Assembly (NCBI GenBank): GCA_025331565.1
Contig: JAFREQ010000009.1
Location: 6,685,501 to 6,749,500, forward strand
Direction of reading: 5' to 3'
Source: Holacanthus passer
Lineage: Eukaryota; Chordata; Actinopteri; Pomacanthidae
DNA: 64,000 nt
Shown: positions 26,257 through 39,600 of the stretch, piece after piece
Layout: each line of letters starts with the position of its first letter
Numbering within the stretch: position 1 is the first letter of the stretch
The notes under the pieces: generated by a model
What the model saw: only the letters and a program-made list of their open reading frames with translations
The model's database searches: none
What the model was told of the DNA's origin: nothing
Made by a program: the position numbers and the translations under genes

Positions 26257-29200
26257 ATGCGAGGTGAGTTCTTCTTCAGAAATGTACAGTACTTGATGTT
26301 TTTGATCCCAGATTTTTAGAAAGACCTCCTCCTCCTTTTCTCATTCAGGCTTTAGCATTGTGTCCATCTGGGTGTTCAGCCTCCTGTTGCTGCTGCACAG
26401 CTCATCATGTGCTGGTGACTCCAGTGTTGGTGAGCAGGTCAATTTCTCAAACAGTTGCTTGGATTATAACAGGTTAACCACAGTTGTAAGTTGTTTTTTT
26501 TTATGTGGAAAAGTTTAAATATTATTTTGGAAATATTAACTTTTCAAATGTGAGATCTAGGGGTGTCTGCCTTTTATTTTTTTATTTTGCGTATATGTTA
26601 CAAGTGTAAAAGCTACATTCTGAGTGTCTGATTAACTGATGGCTGTTTAATGGGTGTCCAGCCTTGCTATTCAGACAATGGCGGCCTGTTGAACCACTGA
26701 GAAAGAAAAAAAAATTCATGTTTAAATGTTTTCAAGAGCATTTGCATCACTAAACACCCACATTTATAAACTATTTAAATCAGGTCATCAGTGCAGTTTT
26801 ATCTTTTCAGAGATGACCACTGAATTTTGATTTTGTTTTATATTACATTACATGTTGTCATCATTATATTTTAATTAAACCTCTCATTTTGTGTTTTGTC
26901 TTATTTTGAATTGTGAACTCACTGTGGTCAATAAACACAATTATATTCAGTGATTATATGTATGTACGTGTGAATGTAATTTCTAGGAGACACAGCTGTA
27001 TAAAACTTATACGACAGACTTACAGAATAATGAACTACATAAAATATGGAGAGGATAATCAAAGATCAGAAAACAAATATGATCAAAAGGATAAGGTGAC
27101 ATGATCTTTCCCAGGTTAAGTGTGAGTTGTTGTGTGAGTTTTGATTTTTCAGTTTTATTAATATTTTATTTAATCCCAGAATCCTAAAACTACATAGATC
27201 GATAGATTTTTCTTATTCTTAATTTTTCATTTATTTACTTAGAAATGTATAGTAGATGCCGAATGAATGTGTTTGATTTCCATTTACATTGTGGTAGAAA
27301 AAGAGCTTTGTGTAGGATCACAATAGGAATTTATAAATTAATTTATTCAAAAATGTGTTCAGCCATTCTGCAGGTAAATCTGATTGCTAAATTCTGCAAT
27401 AAGTGAATAAATATATACATGTTAATCAGTTGGAAGAGAGTTGGTGCTCATGCTGTGGAAAGGGCTGGTCTCTGTTTGTCAAATGATAATCAAAATAGAT
27501 TAAGTATCAGTGACAGCAACATGAATCTGTTTATACATGTGTGGTGCTGGAGAGACTTAAGCCTATGATATGATGCATGCACACAAATAAAGATGACATT
27601 TTTTACTTGTTTGCAGTGAATCCCTGCTGCTACTATCCTTGTGAGAACTCAGGAGTCTGTGTGAGATTTGGTGCAGATCGCTACGAATGTGACTGCACAG
27701 GCACTGGTTTCTATGGGGAAAACTGCACTGTTCGTAAGTTAATTCGTTCAAGTCTACCTACCCGTAGGGGTCAGACATCAAAAACCTTTTTCTATATATC
27801 AAAATGATCATGAAAATCTCAGTCTGAATTGTTTTGACACAATCTTTGTCCATAGCGGAGTTCTGGACCAGTGTTCGTCACATGCTGAAACCCTCTCCTG
27901 ACACTGTTCACTTCATCCTCACCCATTTCCACTGGTTCTGGGACTTTGTAAACAACTCTTTCCTGCGAGAGACATTGATGAAAGTGGTGCTTATAGGTAG
28001 GCAGTCATTCATCGTTTTACATTGTAGGAGGGAAATGAGCTCAGGAGATAAATGATAAATCCATGTAGTGTGTAAAGAATCAGTTGATTAATGAATTAGT
28101 CTGTCTATTAGAGGTTTCAACTCCTCTAATAGACTGAATGACTAATCATTTAATAAAGGATAACAAGATTAATCAATAATGAAAAAATTGCTATCTGCCA
28201 CTCTCCAGCAATGTTACAATTTAGAATTGTAATTAAAATAACATACACAATTACTCCAAGTGGTTTACTTGTGGGAGGATGTTATATTCACTCAGCATTG
28301 ATTTGAAGAATGCAAACATAACCGACTGTGCTTTTATCATTCAAAAGTCAGATCCGACCTTATTCCAAGCCCTCCGACCTATAACAGCAAGTATGGTTAT
28401 CTGAACTGGGAGTCCTACATCAACCACACTTATTACACCAGGATCCTGCCTCCTGTACCTGAAGACTGTCCACTGCCCATGGGGACTAAAGGTAGATCAA
28501 GCCTCTTTCAAATCAAACCCATTTTGCACTCAAAGTGCACCACATTGATGCATTCAACTTCAAAATGTACACATTTTTTCCAGGGAGCTGTGGGAAACAC
28601 TGAGTCAGCTAAAAAGTAAAGGAAATATGGTTGTAACGATTATCAAAAGTAATTCTAAATGCTTGAAATATAGTTAGCTCAAAGCAATGAATAAATGGTA
28701 TCAACGTCTAAGACTGACAAAGCGTGGAAAAGGGCATTCCCTCACCCCACAACCCACAAATACATAAATAAGGTCTGGTATTTATTTGTTTCTGACTCTA
28801 ACAGTAAAACCCCCCAAACCTATTTTATCTCTGATCTCTTTAACCAGGTCACACAGATTTAGGCTATTTTCAGTGATTTACTTTTAGAAACTAATGTAAT
28901 AACTAATGTAGTATTTTTTTCATTTTGCTTCTCCAGCCTCCTTGGAAACTGTTTGAACCTCCTACACACACACATACACACACACACACACAAACACTTT
29001 GAAAATCTCTGCATTAGACAAAATAGGTTATTTTCTGTCAACAGGCAAGCCTGTTCTTCCTGATCCCAAAGTGTTGGCTGAGAGTTTCTTTAAGAGAACC
29101 AAATTTCGTCCAGAACCTCAGGGAACCAATCTGATGTTTGCTTTCATGGCCCAGCACTTCACTCACCAGTTTTTCAAGACAGACCATGAAGTTGGGAGGG

Positions 29201-32200
29201 GCTTCACCAAGGCTTTAGGACATGGGGTGAGACACACTGACATTGTTTATTCTAGTCCTCCTATGTAAAAGACAAAATACTGTAGTATAATGGTAACAGT
29301 ATATAGACTATATTAGTTTGTTGATTTTTTATTTTATGCATCTAAAAGTTAGGATTACAGAGAGGTCAAAGTCATTTTTACAGCAAGATGGTGTTTGTGA
29401 TTCAAAGAAATTATAATGGGGCATGAATTTGTGAGGCAGGGGTTATTCAGTGATGATCCCTGGACAGAGGAAATTGGAGATGTAGTTCCAACTGGGAGAT
29501 GTATACATTCTACATGCTCCCGTGTTCACCTGGCTGTTGAGGGCTTGCATGGCAGCCGACGCTTCAACTTCACTTTAACATCCACTTCAGCATGTGGACT
29601 GTCAGGTGCGCCACCAGCCTGAGGCCCTGATTTAGTAACAAGAAAAATAATTTTGATCTCTACCTTAGGTGTGTTCATTGGGACAGAGATGTCAAAGAAA
29701 TTTGCAATCAAAAACAAATCATCTTTTGTGATGATAAAATACAGAGAAGCAGATGTAACCCCACGTCTTTTTCAAACTTGCTTTGATTGTACATTAGAGG
29801 TGGTATAATGAGGCCACACATCCCAAGATCTTATGATCCATTGGAACCAAATTGTAACATGTTTTCCTGCATGAAAGTCAAAAGGAAAAATCAAAGGCTT
29901 TTTACTATGATCTTACTTTCCTTATATAGAGGTTCACTGATTTTCTCTCTTTTCTTCTTTCAGGTAGATGCTGGAAATATCTATGGAGACAACCTAATGC
30001 GACAACTTCAACTTCGACTTCACAAGGATGGAAAGCTGAAATATCAGGTGTTAAAGCTCTTAAATCTTAGCATTCAGATGATATTGACATTCAGGACAAA
30101 AGCAATACAAGTATCAGTGGTTGAAACGTGAGGTGAGATTATTCATTTCTTGGAAAAACAATAAGAAAATGGAGGTAGTCATGTTATTGGATGTAACGTA
30201 CTTGGATTTGCAAATGTAGTATGTTTAAATTGTACCAGTATGGAACTTAATGTTATGGTACTATTGAAAGAATGAATTCAGTTTGTTAACACTTGAGAGA
30301 ACAAAAAAAGATTTAGAGTACAGTTTAGAGCTCAAATACATCACAGCATCTGAGGACATGCAGTAAAAGATTCACAAGTTTTTAACTGTGCTTTTTAATA
30401 TACTTTGCTTACACATTCCTTGTTTGTTCACAGTTAGTGAAAGGTGAGATGTACCCTCCTACAGTGTCTGAGGTCCCTGTGCACATGGTGTATCCTGCAG
30501 GTGTCCCTCCAGAGCAGCGTCTGGTCATTGGTCAGGAGTTGTTTGGTCTGCTGCCGGGCCTCACTATGTACTCCACCATATGGCTGAGAGAGCATAACAG
30601 AGTCTGTGACGTCCTGAAGGCAGAACATCCCACCTGGGATGATGAGCAGCTTTTCCAGACCACCAGATTGATCATTATTGGTGAGTTTAGTTTGACATCA
30701 ACTGACAAGATTGGTGACCACAACCAGGCAGAGGAAAAAAACCCTGTTTCTATTTATTTCTATCCTTCAGGGGAGATCACGCGCATTATAATAGAAGAGT
30801 ATGTGCAGCAGCTGAGTGGTTACCTGATGAAGCTGAAGTTCGATCCCTCCATGCTCTTCGATGTGCGTTTCCAGTACAGCAACCGCATTGCTCTAGAGTT
30901 CTGCCACCTCTACCACTGGCACCCACTGATGCCTGACAGCTTCCTCATCGATGGAGATCAAATCCCGTACTCCCAGTTTATGTACAACACCTCCCTCTTC
31001 CTGCACTATGGGGTGGAGAAACTGGTGGACGCCTTCTCCCGACAACCTGCAGGACAGGTAGATAAGTACCTTCTACTGACTGTATGCAAGAATCCAGTGT
31101 AGCTACAGCCTTGAGTCTATAGTTTTTTGTAATGTTTAGCTGCTTTTTTGTACAAAAGGCACGACCAGCTGTGTTTGGTGTTTGTGCTCATATTTTTAAC
31201 ACTGATGTAACTGCTTATGCTTTATGTTAACTATCAAACCATTTTCATGTAATCAAGGCCTGCTCGTTTTATTATTCCCATATGGTTGAACTTTTATTTA
31301 GGGTAGGTTGGCTGAAAATATAAGGTCTTTTGCAGCAACGCTTTGTCCACAGGTATACTGAAAAATAAGTGAAATACCGTAAGAGAATGCAGGCCTTACA
31401 GTATCACAACAATTAAGAATGATTTTGAAATGGAGCGTTTTCATTTGTAGATGGCTTTCCAGATTATTCTATGAGAGCTCAAATGCACTAAGCAGTCTTT
31501 TGTAAATTTGTTCTAATATAGTGTCCATGAAGCATTGGCTAATTATTCTAGCCCTTCTGTGAACGTCTTAGTATAAAGAGTGTATAACTGTCTTTCTGTC
31601 TTTCAGATCGGTGGCGGCCGCAATTCTCATGAAAGCCTCCTCACAGTCTCAGAAATGGTCATCAGAGAGTCTCGAGCAACACGTGTACAGCCCTTCAATG
31701 AATACAGGAAGAAGTTTAACCTCAAGCCATACAGCTCTTTTTATGAATTCACTGGTAAGCTGGAATGTTATAATTATCTGTTACTTATGTAGAGCTTTGA
31801 CTTTATGCTGCCATTGTTTAGCTTTTATTCTCAAAAGAACTTTGATTTCTTTCAGTTCACTAAAAATAAAATCAATCTCATGTTATTTTCCAAACAGATG
31901 ACTTAGAAATGGCCAGAGGTTTGGAGGAACTCTACGGTGACATAGATGCTTTGGAGTTTTACCCCGGCCTTTTGCTAGAAAAGGCTCGCCCCAACGGCAT
32001 ATTTGGTGAGAGTATGGTGGAGATGGGAGCTCCCTTCTCTCTGAAAGGCCTGCTGTCAAACCCCATCTGCTCCCCTGAGTACTGGAAGCCCAGCACCTTT
32101 GGAGGAGAGACGGGCTTCAATATCATTAAAACGGCTACTTTGAAGAAACTGGTGTGCCTCAACACCAAGTGGTGTCCATATGTGGGCTTCCATGTTCCAC

Positions 32201-32247
32201 GAAATGAGGAGGAGGCAAAACCAAAGAAACCATCCATTGAATTTTGA
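26257..32247 (+). CDS. ptgs1: Prostaglandin G/H synthase 1 (cyclooxygenase-1), tandem copy B
   Basis: Same enzyme and orientation as copy A, start codon 3.1 kb after copy A's stop. Coding exons: 26257-26263, 26349-26429, 27617-27733, 27856-27996, 28348-28491, 29045-29226, 29964-30047, 30434-30680, 30771-31057, 31607-31754, 31898-32247; all lengths equal copy A and the product is also 595 residues. Catalytic residues are intact: LTVRSDLIP (Arg120), AQHFTHQFFKT (His207), LYHWHPLMP (Tyr385/His388), APFSLKG (Ser530). Sequons NCT, NHT and NTS match the usual three sites. The EGF module has the normal NPCCYYPC start. The C-terminus is PSIEF rather than EL, altering the ER-retention signal. Identity with copy A is patchy: 4 of 247 bases differ in exon 8 but 19 of 117 in exon 3. 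It seems functional; no frameshift or stop seen. Confidence 0.95.
28096..28146. repeat. Imperfect inverted repeat in ptgs1-B intron 4
   Basis: GTCTATTAGAGG (28103-28114) pairs exactly with CCTCTAATAGAC (28123-28134) over an 8-nt loop, with partial pairing of ATTAGTC/GACTAAT outside it. The flanking TTGATTAATGAATTAGTC phrase resembles a common teleost dispersed repeat. Confidence 0.6.
28963..28997. repeat. (CA)n microsatellite
   Basis: Slightly interrupted CA repeat in intron 5 of ptgs1 copy B. Confidence 0.9.
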
Positions 32248-32589
32248 ATTGCTAATCAACCTAATGAGCTCTGATTTTATTGTTTTCCAAGAGCCTATCA
32301 CCTTTCTGTGGGAGATAACAGTATTTCCAAAGGCCTCCTCAATTATTGTTGTAGTTCTGTAATTCTGTTGTTATTCTCTATTTAATAACTCCTGCTATTC
32401 CTGCATGCATTCACTGGTGATGGATAGTAATTGCTACTCTTACTAAAATCAAGTATCTAAATATTTTTTCCACCACAGGCTTTCAAATTTATTTGGTAAC
32501 CATTCACATAGGATATGAATATGAATTGAAAGTACTTGTCAACAGGTGTGTTTCACAGAGCAATTATAAACAAAATATTGTGATTCAGA

Positions 32590-32595
32590 AATAAA
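32590..32595 (+). terminator. Candidate poly(A) signal, ptgs1 copy B
   Basis: AATAAA about 340 bases after the copy B stop codon. No other canonical hexamer lies nearer on this strand. Confidence 0.4.
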
Positions 32596-33334
32596 GATAT
32601 ACCAGTCCATGGGAAACAGTAGCCTGTTTTAATGCTATTTGAATTACTGGTCTACTCTGTAATGATACAGGATCTGAAGTGATGAGGTTTAGAGCACATG
32701 GTTATAGTTAGAGCTTTTAATAAGGTGCAGCAAATGACATTTATGACAAAGCATAAAGTTTAGAAGCATGTCTGAGCTACAGGCAAAAACATCACTAAGG
32801 ACTTTGGTTGTATTGTTGAAATGATTTATTGATACAGCCCCTCTTGCCATCCTTTGGTTTCAAAAAAGGTGTTAACAGTCAAGTAGCTTGATTTAAGAGA
32901 ACGAGCAGGTCACTGAAACACAGTGTGTACAGTCACAAATGCAATATTTTGTGACAATGTAAAGTATCCTTGGCTGTTTCACTAAAGAAGTCAATACTGT
33001 ACAATACATTTAAGTCAAACTGTACTTGAACTAACCCAGAACCAATAACACAATATGTATCAGAGTGAAACATGTACCTCCTAAATAAGTAATAAAATAA
33101 ATACTACATATGTACATTTTCTCTTTCATGTTTCAGTCCGAAAACAATGAAACACAAAAAGCAAAATAAAGTAGAAAGCAAGACTAGATGTTACATTCAG
33201 AAGCAGCCTGTAACATGGCAGTAATTAATGTCACCTCTGGGAGTAATACAGAAAGTGCTGTGCTAAAGCTATGTCATACATACAAGATGTAGACGCGATA
33301 CAGACAGTTAGTCCCATAGTTTGACTTTAGTTTA

Positions 33335-33660
33335 AACTAGAAAATAGTTTAACACTTTGGAAAACATGCTTATTCACCTCCTTGCTTGGAGTTGGATAAG
33401 AAGATCAATACCACTGTCATGTCTGTGTGTCCAGTATGGAGCTGAAGTCAGGAGGTGTTTAGCCTAGCTTAGCATAAAGATTGAAAGCAGGTGGGAAGAG
33501 CTAGCTTCAGTAATTGACATATTGTATCCTGTACAAACAAAGACTTGTAAATGGCTAGTTGTGAGTTTTCATTAAATAAATACGCTTTCTAGCAGTATGT
33601 AAATCTATGAGGCAGGTTTTCCCTCATCATGGCTTTATAGATAGAGATGGTTATGTATAA
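33335..33660. mobile_element. TTAA-type palindromic MITE copy
   Basis: AAATAGTTTAACACTTTGGAA, GCTTATTCACCTCCTTGCTTG, CCTAGCTTAGCATAAAGATT and GGAAGAGCTAGCTTCAG align with the other copies in this window. It lies between ptgs1 copy B and the Ig-receptor gene, in the likely 3' UTR or downstream flank of the latter. Confidence 0.6.
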
Positions 33661-33682
33661 GACTTGATGCTTTAATCTGTGG

Positions 33683-36600
33683 CTACTTAGTCTGATGAAA
33701 TCTGGCAGATGATTGGTCATTCTCCTGACTGTTGATTAATGGGGCACTGAACAGAGGTGCAGCCACAGAAATGGAATTAGAGACTGAATTGATATGAGTG
33801 TTAGTACCTGCTGCCACTGAAGCAGTGGCTGCTGGGTAAAAGTGGACATCCACTGCAACTGCAGTGGGGCCCAAGGACACATGGTGAGAGAGAAGCAATG
33901 GAGGGCTGCAGTGTGAGATGCTGAGGCTGTGGTGAATGGGTGCTCCACAGGCCTCAGCACTTTGCAGGGTTAATGAGGAGCGCAGGCCCTCCTCAAGTCT
34001 GGATGGTGGAGAGGGAGAAGGCGAACGGGAGGGTAAGGACGACGGAGGCGGCAAAGCATCCTGGCATGGGCTGCGGTTGTCCCCTCTGTTGGTGGTCCAG
34101 TCCTCAGCACACTGCAGCTGGATGCTGGGCTGTGACAAGCTGCAGCCCTTCTCCTCGTCCAGAGAGGGATCAATCTGAAATAGTAAAGAATGCACTTGTT
34201 AATGAGAACATTATGATAAATTAATGAATACTTAATGAAAATAAGGAATAAACCTAAAAAATATATAGAATGCAGACCCTGAGGTTTGTAATTCTATGTA
34301 CACTTTTCTACACCAGAAAACACTAACATTAGTGAGTCAAAGGGTGGCGCCAGAGGACATGTTGCTGCTATGTTGTTTCCTTAAAAGAGCACTTCTCCAA
34401 TTCAGTATTTCACTTTTGTAACATAGACTCACTATGGACAAATCATCAACATCATTGCAGCAGAACCAGATATCATCTTTTTTATTACATGCATTCTTCC
34501 TCTTTGTCAGCACCTCCGTTACCCATAATGCAACTCAACTGCCGACAGGCCAGTCTGAGATTTGGCCGTGTTATGGCTGTTGTGTTCATGACCAGAGGAA
34601 CAAAATTCTCCTAAATGACAAACAAAAAATATCTCTGGACATGTCATGTTCATTGGTTTCTGTGTTATCAAACCTTTGTGTCAAGAATGGGCTCTGGATA
34701 CGTCTCTACAGTGACTGAGTGGTTGTCCAGAGCAGGTTGTGATTCCTCTTGAAGATCCTCAAATGTGGGCTCCATCTGCACTGTGACCAGGCTTGGTCCA
34801 GGAGGTTGGGCTCGTGTGTCTGATGTATTGGGGCTCTGCTCAATCACAGCCATGCAGTCATCGTCTTCAAAAGCTCTGTGCAAGAAACACAACACTCCTG
34901 GTTTCCTGCATCTTTTACAAAGGGGCGATTCTCATTAATTTTTTTGGTCCTGTCTATGGGTGTATTTACTTATTTTCGTATGTTCGTCCAGCAGCTCGGC
35001 GTTCAGCGTGACGTATTGGGATACCTAGATTCCTCTGGGCTGTCAAAGACATGTAATTTGGAATAGTTTGACATTTTGGTAAATGTTTGATTTGCTCTCT
35101 GGTGAACTGAAGATTAACACCACTCTCATACCTATCTATTGAATATAAAATTACTGTATTCCTCAAAAGCTGTAAACAGTCTCATATCAGGGAATTTCCC
35201 ATTTAATGGACAGATATTTTTGATCAATTTTCTTACCTAACTCTCCACCCTAAAGCGAATAAGCATGTTTCACAAAATGTCAAACTATTCCTTAATGAAA
35301 AGTGATTTTTGGATTTCACATGCTCACATTGTGACATAGGTGTGCCAAGATTTGAGGCGACTGACCTGCTCGGCTTGTTGGTGCAGGTTCATTCTTCTGG
35401 ACTACTGAATAGAAGGTAACAGTGATGAAGATGAAGGCCAAAGATACACCCACTCCCACCACGATGGGGATGTCATGTTTCTCCAGCACAGGCAGCCATG
35501 ATGGAGACTGCTGCGTTACTCTGGTGTGTGGAACAAAACTGAAATGAAATCCTGCTGTGCTGCTTTTTTTTTTTTTTTACACATGGCAGAAACTCCATCT
35601 GTACAATATCCATCACTCCACCATCTTTCTGTTTTACCTACCTGGGATCATTGCTGGTCATAGGTGATTGGGAGGTGTTTCTCTTCAGCCCCTCTGTAAG
35701 CTCTGTGTCATTGGCTGATTTAGCTGACTTGACTGGGTCACCTTCCTGGCTAGTATTTAGTTGTACCTGGTTGGACACGTTGACCTGATGGACAACAGGG
35801 AGGCCAGGGTCCAATGTTGAAGGATTGAAGGTCTGATCAGGAAGATGGATGGTTGAGATTGAAGGCTGGATTTTAACAGGGTTTCTGTGTTGGATTGGAA
35901 AAGTTTCTGTCTGTGGTTGAGTAGCTTGTGAGGGGAGCAATGGACGTTGTGCTGTAGATGATTGAGGTTGGGTCTGCGGAAGTGTAAATATGGTTGAAGT
36001 TTGTTTTGGCAGCGCAGGTGAAGGTTGATTGTGAATTTGGGATTGTTGAGGCTTTGTGACTGAAAGAGGTGGCGATTGTGTCGAGGGCAGATAATGCTGC
36101 ATTGTCGTCAGTTCGAGACGGATCTTCGGTAAAAGACTTTGAGTAAAAGATTGTTGAGGATCCGATTGAGATATCTGTGAGAGGGTTGGTGAAGGCTGCC
36201 AATGTGTTTTCAGATGTGCAAGTTGACCTGGGTCCTTGAGTTTGGTTTTAGATATCCGGGCTGAAGTGGGTTTATTGTTGGATTGATAAAATTGACTTTT
36301 TGTAAACAGCTGGTGAGGTTGAGTTTGGTAGAATTCAGCTTGTGAACCAGAAGACTGGGTGACTGAACCAGAATGGCCTGTCTTAGTTTCAGTTATAGGA
36401 CTCTGTGTTGGAGTCGGCAAATACGAATTCAACTTGAGAAAGCCAAAGGGTCTACCCACTGGAGGCTTTAACAGTGGTTGAGATACAGAAGTCTCAGTGA
36501 AAGGCTCTGCGATTTGACTTTCTAGAAACACAGCATGAATGTTAGAGCCCTGAGAATCAGGCTCTATCAACAATTTGTCACTCACTTGAGGCTGAAATTG

Positions 36601-39600
36601 CATATGAGAAGAAATTAATGTCCACTGGGATTGACTTTCAGTGAGTAGATACTGATTGGTTGTACTCAACACTTCAGTGGTGACTGCTGATGTCTGGCCG
36701 AGTGTTATTGGTGGTTCACTGTTTGACATTAAAAGAGGATCCCTAGTCACTGTCAATTGGTTGTGGAGGTCTACTGACTTGAAGTTTGGATGTGGAGGAG
36801 GCGGTAACATGGGAGGTTGCATTTGAGTGACTAACGCCTGGGTTGGATTGGTTGTTGGCTGATTCAGGTGGTGATTTAAAAGACGGCCGAGTGACCCTGG
36901 TGCCATCTTTAGCTCAGCCACTACTCGCCTTGAAAATGGTGAATATGTGGTAGCCCTGTTTGTTGTAGCATCACAGTGTGATAAGGAACCTGGAAATAGT
37001 AAAAACAACGAAAAGAGACAGTTAATGTCTTATTTCTTGTTATACCCAATACAAAAAAGTGTGGTGTATTATTCCAGATGACAATTTGCATGAATAACAA
37101 AGGCTAGATTTTTTTTTTTAATTCAACTTTTACAGTTAGCCAAAATGATCATTTATGCATATCACACATATGATGTGTACTACTGTAGTGCTAGAGTGCT
37201 CTGGTCTATATGTAGAATAAATTTGAAGAAGCCAATAAATTTGAGAGTTGGAGCGATGAAAATCAAAGTGTTTCTTTAACTACGTACATGTGACCTCGTT
37301 ATGCTGTGCCTGAACACGTGGCTGTGGTGGTGTCTTAAAGTGTTGCTCAGCCATTGAGTCACTTGACTGGGAAACTGGCAGCTCCTCGCTAGTGTTGGTG
37401 CTCTGGAAGATATTAAAAAAAGATTTTTAGATTCAGGACGATTCACAACTTTTGATGCAATCAGAAGTCACAAAAGAAATAATAAGCAGGTAAAAGGTCA
37501 CAAATATCAGAGCAGTGATGTCACTGCCCGTCAACGCTGGAAAGTCACAACATGTAAAGTTGCAAAGAGCATGCATAATCAAGAATAATTCAGAGCTTCT
37601 GGACGGAGAGCACACATGAACACCAAATACAGAGTCTAAAACTGTGTCACCACGCAAGCCACAGCAGAGATTTTCACAATGTCATTACTCACAGCAGACA
37701 GAACCAGTCTTGTCTGCTTGCCTCTATCAGCTGGATGATGTTCAGCTTAGGACAGAGGACAGCATGAAAGATAGTCAGCAAGGAAAAGAAACTTCATGTT
37801 CTGTATATTCCCCACAAGTGGGTTATTGGCAAAACTTAAAAGTACAGCACTCCACACACACACATACACACAAACACCCACTCATACTGTGATAATAAGA
37901 TGATATACAGTGTGTGCATATATTATATGTTTTAATAATATGAATTATTTTCACTCTACTACAGAAGTGGATGAGTAGATAATGACATACCTGTGATGGT
38001 GAGGATGGTACGTCTCTGATGTCGTCCTGCTCGGTTCTCAGCAGTACAGTAATATTCTCCTGCATCATAATGCTGCACACTGGAAATATGCAGAGCTCCA
38101 TCTTCTACACAGGCCATGAGACAACAAGTCACAAATCATAGAGAGCTCGAATGTACAAGGATGTTCGTCATGGTTGCTGCTGAAAATAACTTCCAATGAG
38201 AACCCGGTGAAAAACCTGATGAAAATAAAAGCCAAATGGCTCCAATTACACTCACCATCAATGTGTCTGTCTTCAGTGGGACTGATGGGGGGCTGTGCCT
38301 CTGCTCTGCCCCTGGTCCAGGTATATGTGATGGGCAGAATCCCTACAGCCCTGCAGGGCAGGACCACCGACGCCCCGATCCTGCAGCTCACCTGACCTAT
38401 GAAGGTCACTATGATGGGACTCACTGGGAGGAGGAAAGAGGAAAGTTGAGTCATATTCTGCATTCTAGGCAAGAAAAGACCCTCATTTGAAATTTAATGT
38501 GCAACAAGATGAAGACAAGATGGGATAATTTTACCATAAGTACAATGCCATTATAATATTGTATTGAATTAGTAACACTAGAAATAAAATACACTTTTGT
38601 GACATGTGGAAATACAAACCTGACCACGTGACCATTGTTTTGTCAAGTCTCTTGGTAAATACTTATATGAAGTATATGGAAGATAAAATCCTGGACTGGT
38701 AAACAGCATCTTTCTGCCCCCAACATAACTTGATGGTTAAATCTGTGTGGTGTGTAGCCATTAAAGCTATGTGTGCACAGACTGTGCTGCCTAGCCATGA
38801 TGTATATACATGAACTGTGCCTTAAACAGTGAATGATTCATACACTCAGTTTTCACTACAAGATTTAAAGTGAGAACTGTGATGATGCAATTTGAATCTT
38901 ACATCACTGACATTTCATTAACTTTGTGCCACACAAGTCAATTTATTCAACTGGACTCACATATTGATTTGAGAAGTGGTTCATACATTCAAAATTAAAA
39001 ATTACCAGCAACTCTCAGCACAGCTGTGTTGTGGCTTTTTCCCAGTGTGTTGGAGGCCTCACACACATACAATCCCTCATCATAGCTCCTGGCTGACTGG
39101 ATGTAGAGAGTGGCATTTCTCAGTCTGTGTGAGAAAGATGTCAGTGGTCATATACTGTAGGGCAGCTGTCACAACACTTCACAGAAAACATTATTAACCA
39201 TCTTTCTTTTTCAACCAGTCACGACACAATGACTCACCCCATAGCAATCTTGCCCCCAGTCTGCTTGGAGTGGCCTCTCTTCACCCAGCTGATGGAGGGC
39301 GGAGGTTGACCAGATACCTGACACTCCAGCACCACCCGAGCACCCATAGGCACCGTCAACACCTGGGGCCACAGTTTCACTGATGGAGGGGCTACCAGGA
39401 AGAGGAAAGAACAAGAATGACTCTTCTGACTGTTATAGCCATAGATGAAGCAACAGTTTGAGTGGCACAGTATGGCAGGTCTATTTTAACATTATACCCA
39501 GAACAGTTAGGGCTGCTCTTCTAGAGGAGAGAAATCTTTGAAGGTGGATGTTGGAGGCCCTGCAGAAGTAGCTCCCACTGTCGTACTCCTGGACACTGCA

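Noticed and set aside
30437..31102. A 221-codon plus-strand frame
   Set aside because: It is exons 8 and 9 of ptgs1 copy B read through a 90-nt intron. It is not a separate gene.
35873..36202. Ser/Thr-rich minus-strand frame of 109 codons
   Set aside because: Shadow of the long stalk exon in another frame of the same strand.
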